Shown: positions 59,433 through 64,000 of the stretch, piece by piece
How positions within the stretch are numbered: position 1 is the stretch's first letter
Layout: the number at the start of each line of letters is the position of its first letter
NCBI GenBank assembly: GCA_964549615.1
Contig: CAZJVP010000072.1
Coordinates: 38,803-102,802, forward strand
Reading direction: 5' to 3'
Source of the DNA: CAYVLA01 sp964549615 [NCBI: uncultured Thermococci archaeon]
GTDB lineage: Archaea > CAYQAE01 > CAYVLA01
DNA length: 64,000 nt
Notes under the pieces: generated by a model
What the model was told of the DNA's origin: nothing
What the model saw: the letters and a program-made list of their open reading frames with translations, nothing else
The model's database searches: none
Position numbers and translations under genes: made by a program

Positions 59433-59800
59433 AGCTGAAGGTTGACTTCATCCCTTTCTCGAGCATCAGCGAGAGGGGCCCTGAGGAGAAGGTCCGGTTC
59501 CTGTTGGAGAGGGTGACGGCGGGCCGGCTAGTGGTCATCGAGGGGACGTTGGACCCTGAAGAGGAAGCCATGCTCATCGAATCCACCATGAAATCGATAA
59601 GCGACGACTTCCCGGGCATAGAGCTCTGCACCCTGACCGGCGACGAGTACAGGAAGATAGGGATGATCGAGGGATTCAAGAATCGGCTCATGAGGACGCT
59701 GGGCCACAGGAAGGGAATCGTCGTGATTGGCCCTGCTGCGCTTATCAAGGAAATCAGAAGGAGTCCCGGCATACTCTCGATGTACATGGAGACGGAGTAG
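59429..59800 (+). CDS. arvB: DUF2073 protein (ArvB type)
   Basis: A 123-residue soluble protein of the archaeal DUF2073 family: VDFIPFSSI at the start, VVIEGTLDPEEEAMLIE in the middle and a C-terminal IVVIGPAALIKEIRR strand-helix. The family always accompanies the Era-like GTPase in Euryarchaeota and is thought to work with it. ATGA overlap with the GTPase gene upstream and direct abutment with the zinc-ribbon gene downstream show strict coexpression. Confidence 0.85.
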   Translation: MKLKVDFIPFSSISERGPEEKVRFLLERVTAGRLVVIEGTLDPEEEAMLIESTMKSISDDFPGIELCTLTGDEYRKIGMIEGFKNRLMRTLGHRKGIVVIGPAALIKEIRRSPGILSMYMETE

Positions 59801-60172
59801 ATGCGGCATCAGTGCGTTAAGTGCGGCAGGATCTACCGGAGCGAATCCAAGAACTTAATGGACGGCTGCGTCTGCGGGAGCAAGCTTTTCCTCTACCTGA
59901 GGACCCCGAAGTTAGAGGTCAAGAGAAGCCAGCTGCCCAAGAATCTTAACGGCCTGGAAGCCGAGATAAGGAAGATCCTCGGTGAGAGGATGAGCCCGGA
60001 TCAGCCGATATCCATATCCATCGAGAACCTCAGGCTCGGCAGGGACGGGGTTTACACAATTGACCTGGACTCCGTATTGAGGGGCGACCCGATCATCCTG
60101 AAGGATGGGATGGGAGTTTACTTCATCGATCTCAAGACCGTCCTCAAGAGTCCAGAGGCTGAGGCGGCTTGA
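59801..60172 (+). CDS. arvC: DUF2072 zinc-ribbon protein (ArvC type)
   Basis: A 123-residue protein opening with a zinc ribbon, CVKCG and CVCG (residues 5-9 and 28-31). The rest, including YTIDLDSVL and GVYFIDLKTVLKS, is a small mixed domain. It matches the OapC/ArvC family that goes with the GTPase and DUF2073 proteins. The stop overlaps the next gene as TTGA. Confidence 0.85.
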   Translation: MRHQCVKCGRIYRSESKNLMDGCVCGSKLFLYLRTPKLEVKRSQLPKNLNGLEAEIRKILGERMSPDQPISISIENLRLGRDGVYTIDLDSVLRGDPIILKDGMGVYFIDLKTVLKSPEAEAA

Positions 60173-61881
60173 AGGTCAACAAGGTCGTCGTCGTGGATGG
60201 CTTCAGCGATCTGCCCTTCAGCCTAGGTACGCCTCCGCTCATGGGCGCGGAGGTGAGGTACCTCGCCGGGGCTTGCTGGGACCGGGACGAGAACGCAAGG
60301 GTCATCTACGTTACCTTGGACGACCTCAAGACCGGAAGGAAATCCTCCCTGTTGGACGGAGCGGACTTGGTTTTCGCGTACGCGGGCGTAAGGCAAGCGT
60401 CCCCGCTGGTGCAGCCGTCCAACGTGGTGGAGACGGGCCAGGTCTCCGACATCAGGGAGATCGCGGATTACGTCGCGTACCTTAAATGCCCAAAGATCCT
60501 GGGCGGGCCGTATGTCCTGGCCAACAATGGAAAGGTCGACGACCGGCTGGGCTTCGATGTGGTCGTGACAGGGGATCTCTCGAAGTACGCGCACGAGCTC
60601 CTTGCGGAGGGCGGCCGGATCGACAGCGTGGATCCATCGCTTCAGAGGACCAACCAGGACCTAGCAACCTACTCCCTGCATGGGGCGGGACTGGCCATCC
60701 AGAGCGCGGGATACCCCTCCTTTCTTTCGTGCGTGGTCGAGCTGTACAGGGGTTGTCCAAGCGCCTCACTGGGGGGCTGCTCATTCTGCCACGAGACGCG
60801 GTTCACGACCGTGGACTACAGGCCGGTCCAGGATGTCCTGGCGGAGATCTCCAAGCTTTCGGAACTTGGCTGCGAAAATGTCGTGCTCGAATGTCCATGT
60901 TTCTTCTCCTATTTCTCCTCCCCGACTGAGGATGGGCAGGTCAAGCTCGACCATGCTGCGATCGAGAAGCTTCTCGAGGGCGCAAGGACGGTCGCTCCGG
61001 ACCTGAAAGGCCTGCACATCGCGAACGCCAACCCAAGGACCATAGTCGAAGACCCGGAGGAGTCGGTCAAGATCCTGAAGGCGATCGTCGCGAACTGCTC
61101 GGATGCCAACTTCATCAACCTAAGGGTCATCACGTTCGACGAAGAGGTTCAGCTTCAGAACAATACGCCTGCGTCAGCGGACCAGTCTAGGAGAGCGGTC
61201 GAGATGCTGGCGGAACAGGGAAGGCCAACGGGGCCGAGCGGCCTTCCCCGCATCCTGCCCACGATCGAGTTAGTCTACGGGCTGCCGGGGGAGAGACAAA
61301 GAAGTCTCGACGTCAACCTTCGCAACCTGAGGGAGCTCGCGGATGCCGGACTCATTCGAGGCGTGATAGCTAGGCCGCTTTTTCCCATTCCGGGAACGCC
61401 GGTTTCTAAGAGGGAAGACCTGCCAAAGACCGAAGGCCTCGAAAGCCATCTGAAGGAACTGCAGGCAGTCAACCGAGCTGCCGAGGCAAGACTGATCCAG
61501 CCGGGGCAGCTGGTGAGGGAGGTCTACACCTACAGGATCCTTGGTGGCTTAGCCATGGCGAAGAAGGTCGGCGTGAACGGCCTGGAAGTACGCATCCACG
61601 GATCGTCGCAGGCGAACATCGTCCAGGACGTCCGCATCACCTCTGCGATGAGCGCCGGATTGGAAGCATTGACACAGCCACTCACGCCCAAGACGGTCTC
61701 AAGGGAGCTGCTCAGACTCATACCGGAGATGACGGACGACCGCATTGATCGGTTCATGCGGTCAAGGCCGGAGCAATCTGAGCAGTTCTACCAGCTCTTT
61801 GACGACCCGGCAGCCGCTAGGAGGGCAGCCTCCTTTTTCGAGTTCAAAGAAGATCACGCCCTAAGGGCCGAGCCCAGTTAG
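60169..61881 (+). CDS. Radical SAM protein (COG1031-like) with C-terminal helix-hairpin-helix region
   Basis: A 570-residue protein from TTG 60169. The cluster cysteines lie in RGCPSASLGGCSFC, a CxnCxxC arrangement with seven residues between the first two. The N-terminal 190 residues resemble the B12-binding-like domain of archaeal YgiQ-type radical SAM proteins (CPKILGGPYVLANNG). The C-terminal part (residues about 440-570) contains PRI-type helices such as KKVGVNGLEVRIHGSS and may end in a helix-hairpin-helix. The substrate is unknown; an RNA or lipid target is only speculation. It is translationally coupled to arvC. Confidence 0.78.
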   Translation: MKVNKVVVVDGFSDLPFSLGTPPLMGAEVRYLAGACWDRDENARVIYVTLDDLKTGRKSSLLDGADLVFAYAGVRQASPLVQPSNVVETGQVSDIREIADYVAYLKCPKILGGPYVLANNGKVDDRLGFDVVVTGDLSKYAHELLAEGGRIDSVDPSLQRTNQDLATYSLHGAGLAIQSAGYPSFLSCVVELYRGCPSASLGGCSFCHETRFTTVDYRPVQDVLAEISKLSELGCENVVLECPCFFSYFSSPTEDGQVKLDHAAIEKLLEGARTVAPDLKGLHIANANPRTIVEDPEESVKILKAIVANCSDANFINLRVITFDEEVQLQNNTPASADQSRRAVEMLAEQGRPTGPSGLPRILPTIELVYGLPGERQRSLDVNLRNLRELADAGLIRGVIARPLFPIPGTPVSKREDLPKTEGLESHLKELQAVNRAAEARLIQPGQLVREVYTYRILGGLAMAKKVGVNGLEVRIHGSSQANIVQDVRITSAMSAGLEALTQPLTPKTVSRELLRLIPEMTDDRIDRFMRSRPEQSEQFYQLFDDPAAARRAASFFEFKEDHALRAEPS

Positions 61882-61898
61882 GCCGGGAGGTGGCTTGC

Positions 61899-62978
61899 GT
61901 GAGAAGAATCGGGATCGGGATGTTGGGACATAGCTGGATGGGGCGAACCCATACGCAGGCGTTCAAGGACCATGGACTGTTCTTCGAGACGGAAGTCGTG
62001 CCACGATTCGTCGGGATCTACGGTCGCGATGCCAAGTCGGTTGAACGCGACGCAAGACGCTGGGGCTACGAGTATGCCACAACGGACATCGACAAGATAC
62101 TCTCGGACGACTCGATCGACCTCGTGGTCAATGCCCTGCCGAACCACATGCACATGGAGCCCTGCATAGCAGCGGCGAAGGCCGGCAAGGACGTCGTGTG
62201 CGAGAAGCCGCTTGCGCTTAATCCGGAGCAATCCAGCAAGATGGTGGCGGCCGCCGAGAGCGCGGGCATCAAGGACCTCATGGTCTTCAACTACAGGTGG
62301 CTGCCCGCCATTCAACTCGCTAAGAGGATGATCGAGGAGGGCAAGCTCGGGAGGATACTTCAGTACAGAGGACTCTACGGGCAGTCCTGGTTGACCAGGC
62401 CAGATGCCCCGGCGGGTTGGAAGGTGCTCAGGGCATTCTCGGGAGCCGGGGTCGTTTTCGACCTCGGTTCGCACGCAGTCGATCTGGCCTTACATCTCGT
62501 GGGACCCGTAGAGGAATTGGTCGCCACGACGGAACTGTTCGTGGATGGAAGGATGAAGCCGGACGGAACACGCGCGACCCGGGAAGAGTTGGGCGAGGAG
62601 CTTGCAATGTGCATGCTCAAGTTCCAAAACGGAGCTCGTGGCACGATCGAGGTGAGCAGGGTCGCCTCAGGATTCATGAATAAGAACAGGATCGAGATAC
62701 ACGGGACCAAGGGCGCGCTCATCTTCGATCTTGAGAACCTGAATGCCCTCCAGATCTATGACTCCTCTCAGGAGAACGGCGGATTCCGGAACTACGTGGT
62801 CGATTCCCACAACGTTGGCTGGTCCCACGCGTTCATGCTGCAGGCCCATCACATGCTTGAGTGCATTCTCGAAGGAAAGCGGCCGAACCCCAACTGGTCC
62901 CACGGCCATACCGTTCAGGTCGTTATGGACAACATCCTGAAGTCGGCAAAGACCGGGCGTTGGGTCCGTGCAATGTAG
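61899..62978 (+). CDS. Gfo/Idh/MocA-family oxidoreductase
   Basis: GTG 61899, 8 nt after GGGAGG, gives 359 residues; GTG 61890 is the alternative but lies on the ribosome-binding site. The Rossmann opening GIGMLGHSWMGRTHTQAF and the catalytic-lysine motif CEKPLAL are typical, and the C-terminal domain has GGHAVDLAL-like GSHAVDLALHLVG. Such enzymes oxidise or reduce sugar hydroxyls with NAD(P). It lies 17 nt after the radical SAM gene but is probably functionally linked to the DapA-like aldolase downstream. Confidence 0.87.
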   Translation: MRRIGIGMLGHSWMGRTHTQAFKDHGLFFETEVVPRFVGIYGRDAKSVERDARRWGYEYATTDIDKILSDDSIDLVVNALPNHMHMEPCIAAAKAGKDVVCEKPLALNPEQSSKMVAAAESAGIKDLMVFNYRWLPAIQLAKRMIEEGKLGRILQYRGLYGQSWLTRPDAPAGWKVLRAFSGAGVVFDLGSHAVDLALHLVGPVEELVATTELFVDGRMKPDGTRATREELGEELAMCMLKFQNGARGTIEVSRVASGFMNKNRIEIHGTKGALIFDLENLNALQIYDSSQENGGFRNYVVDSHNVGWSHAFMLQAHHMLECILEGKRPNPNWSHGHTVQVVMDNILKSAKTGRWVRAM

Positions 62979-63088
62979 ACGAGACCCACCACGTACCTGT
63001 GGTTGGAGTGGCCCCTTTGTTCGACCGCGTCCACCGAGAGGAACGAGATCCTTTTCGATGGAATGCCCAAAACGCTTGATTGGACGGA

Positions 63089-63115
63089 ACGCACGTCCTA
63101 GTGTTCATCGTGCGT
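63089..63115. repeat. Inverted repeat ACGCACG / CGTGCGT
   Basis: A perfect 7-bp dyad (63089-63095 and 63109-63115) with a 13-nt spacer in the 273-nt gap between the dehydrogenase and aldolase genes. It could be an operator or a transcript-end hairpin; no T-run follows. Confidence 0.3.
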
Positions 63116-63193
63116 AAGGGGGCCTAGCGACTGGGAATCTAGAATTGCCGCTTCTGTGCCCGGCCGGAAAAAAGTGGATCGCTTATGCCGAAT

Positions 63194-63203
63194 ACATTTT
63201 AGA
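63194..63203 (+). promoter_or_regulatory. TATA-like box for the aldolase gene
   Basis: ACATTTTAGA, about 53 nt before ATG 63252. GGGAGG follows at 63225-63230. Confidence 0.4.
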
Positions 63204-63251
63204 GAGTTGGTCAGGCGTGACCGTCGGGAGGAAGCGCAGACGAAACATATC

Positions 63252-64000
63252 ATGAACGTAGTCACGGGCAAGCCGATGCCCGAGTTCCTAACAGGGGTAA
63301 TCACCCCCATGTTCACGGCCTGCCACGAGGATGGGTCGCTGGACGAGGAGGGCATAAGATCCCATGTTCAGTGGCTGAAGAGATCCAAAGCCGTCACGTC
63401 CCTCTTCGTTAGGAGCGGGGTCGGCAAGATGTTCACCTTTACCCCTGAGGAGACGAGGCAGATGACCGAGATCGTCTTGGATGAGGCGGCTGGCGACATG
63501 TACGTCCTCGTGGGCTCATCGGGCGACTTCTCGAAAGGAAGGCCGAGGGAGGAGCAGTACATCCAGCAGACCATTGAGCTCAGCGAGTTTGCGCAGGAAA
63601 AAGGCGCGACGGCAGTGGTCGTGGTGTGCTTCGGGCTAGATCCGTCAGGAGACCTCGATGAGAAGATATTCAGATTCTATGAACGCCTCAACGATGCACT
63701 CAGCATCCCGATCGTGATCTACCAGCCAGGCATCACCCCTCCGCCCTTCATGATCAAGCCGAAGGTATTGAGTCGGATCGCGGAGCTTTCGAACCTCAAG
63801 GGCATGAAGTTCTCGACGAACGACATGAAGAGCTTCGGCGACATGTGCGCGGCGACGGCCGACAAGGATTTCACAATGGTCTGCGGCGCGGAAACCGCGT
63901 TCTTGCCAAGCCTCGCCCTCGGTGCTGGCGGCGTGATAGGGGAGGGCTGCAACACCTACCCGGAGCTGCTGCGCGCCATTTTTGACTTCTTCATGAGCGG
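63252..64000 (+). CDS. DapA/DHDPS-family aldolase, 3' end outside the window
   Basis: ATG 63252 opens a frame that is still open at the window end (about 249 residues visible). The start TGVITPMFTACHEDGSLDEEG, quoted in outline, the Tyr in IVIYQPGIT and the Schiff-base Lys in LKGMKFSTND are the family marks. The usual GTTGE carboxylate-binding loop is changed to GVGKMFTFTPEE, which argues for a sugar-acid lyase or dehydratase rather than dihydrodipicolinate synthase. Neighbouring Gfo/Idh/MocA gene fits sugar-acid catabolism. Confidence 0.85.
   Translation, partial: MNVVTGKPMPEFLTGVITPMFTACHEDGSLDEEGIRSHVQWLKRSKAVTSLFVRSGVGKMFTFTPEETRQMTEIVLDEAAGDMYVLVGSSGDFSKGRPREEQYIQQTIELSEFAQEKGATAVVVVCFGLDPSGDLDEKIFRFYERLNDALSIPIVIYQPGITPPPFMIKPKVLSRIAELSNLKGMKFSTNDMKSFGDMCAATADKDFTMVCGAETAFLPSLALGAGGVIGEGCNTYPELLRAIFDFFMS

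Noticed and set aside
1-64000. tRNA, rRNA, insertion sequences, prophage and CRISPR arrays
   Set aside because: I scanned for T-loop motifs, transposase-like proteins and regularly spaced repeats and found none that held up; a tRNAscan or repeat search could still find a weak one.

Overview
The window reads as a gene-dense, fairly GC-rich archaeal chromosome segment, most likely euryarchaeal. The evidence is an archaeal 7S (SRP) RNA with an Alu domain and both S-domain tetraloops; many start codons placed about 25-30 nt after a TATA-like box (leaderless or short-leader genes); a fused hexulose-phosphate synthase/isomerase; a tungsten-type aldehyde:ferredoxin oxidoreductase; and an ArvA-ArvB-ArvC-type GTPase cluster, which is known from Euryarchaeota. 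A Thermoplasmatota-like lineage is a guess and cannot be fixed from this sequence. I found no tRNA, rRNA, CRISPR array, transposase or phage gene.

Layout. 1-2002: a TPR protein and a SpoIIM-family membrane protein. 2037-9000: SRP RNA, then leuA-ilvB-ilvN, a membrane-anchored family protein, and ilvC (branched-chain amino acid synthesis). 9087-16866: a carbohydrate/one-carbon block with a TIM-barrel isomerase, two amidohydrolases, a URO-D-type methyltransferase, HPS-PHI and an SMP-30 lactonase. 17100-22032: a DUF2330-like membrane protein, a tight regulator/nuclease/ModE-like operon, a zinc ribbon and an AmmeMemoRadiSam-type radical SAM enzyme. 22052-26838: hypF diverging from hypC-hypD-hypE, with no hydrogenase structural genes. 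26875-35526: secreted and membrane proteins (an alpha-helical carbohydrate-enzyme-like protein, an alkaline-phosphatase-superfamily enzyme, extracytoplasmic OB-fold proteins) around a MoaD-like protein and AOR. 35548-38254: a GHKL ATPase with a C-terminal HExxH motif, followed by a RimK-like ligase. 38412-42671: a URO-D-type methyltransferase, another family protein and a CocE-type hydrolase. 43139-47009: lysine 2,3-aminomutase fused to an ATP-grasp ligase, then an ATP-grasp ligase fused to a GNAT acetyltransferase. 47189-55183: another family protein, a beta-propeller, a glycerophosphodiesterase, a GH89 alpha-N-acetylglucosaminidase, a sugar isomerase and a HAD protein. 55178-61881: a DUF4097-type membrane adhesin, HAD, HTH regulator, orphan ABC ATPase, the arvABC-like operon and a radical SAM protein. 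61899-64000: a Gfo/Idh/MocA dehydrogenase and a DapA-family aldolase cut by the window end.

Two items stand out as possibly undescribed systems. The first is the two-gene cassette at 43139-47009. Its aminomutase keeps the lysine-binding aspartates, and its domains (lysine mutase, two peptide ligases, an acetyltransferase) would suit synthesis of an acetylated beta-lysine peptide, perhaps a compatible solute. The second is a four-member family of exported, C-terminally anchored proteins (6476-7741, 12046-13260, 39586-40845, 47189-48403). They share a YFPR-type box and a transmembrane/RRRLYR tail, and two of them clearly carry a glutamine-amidotransferase-like fold.
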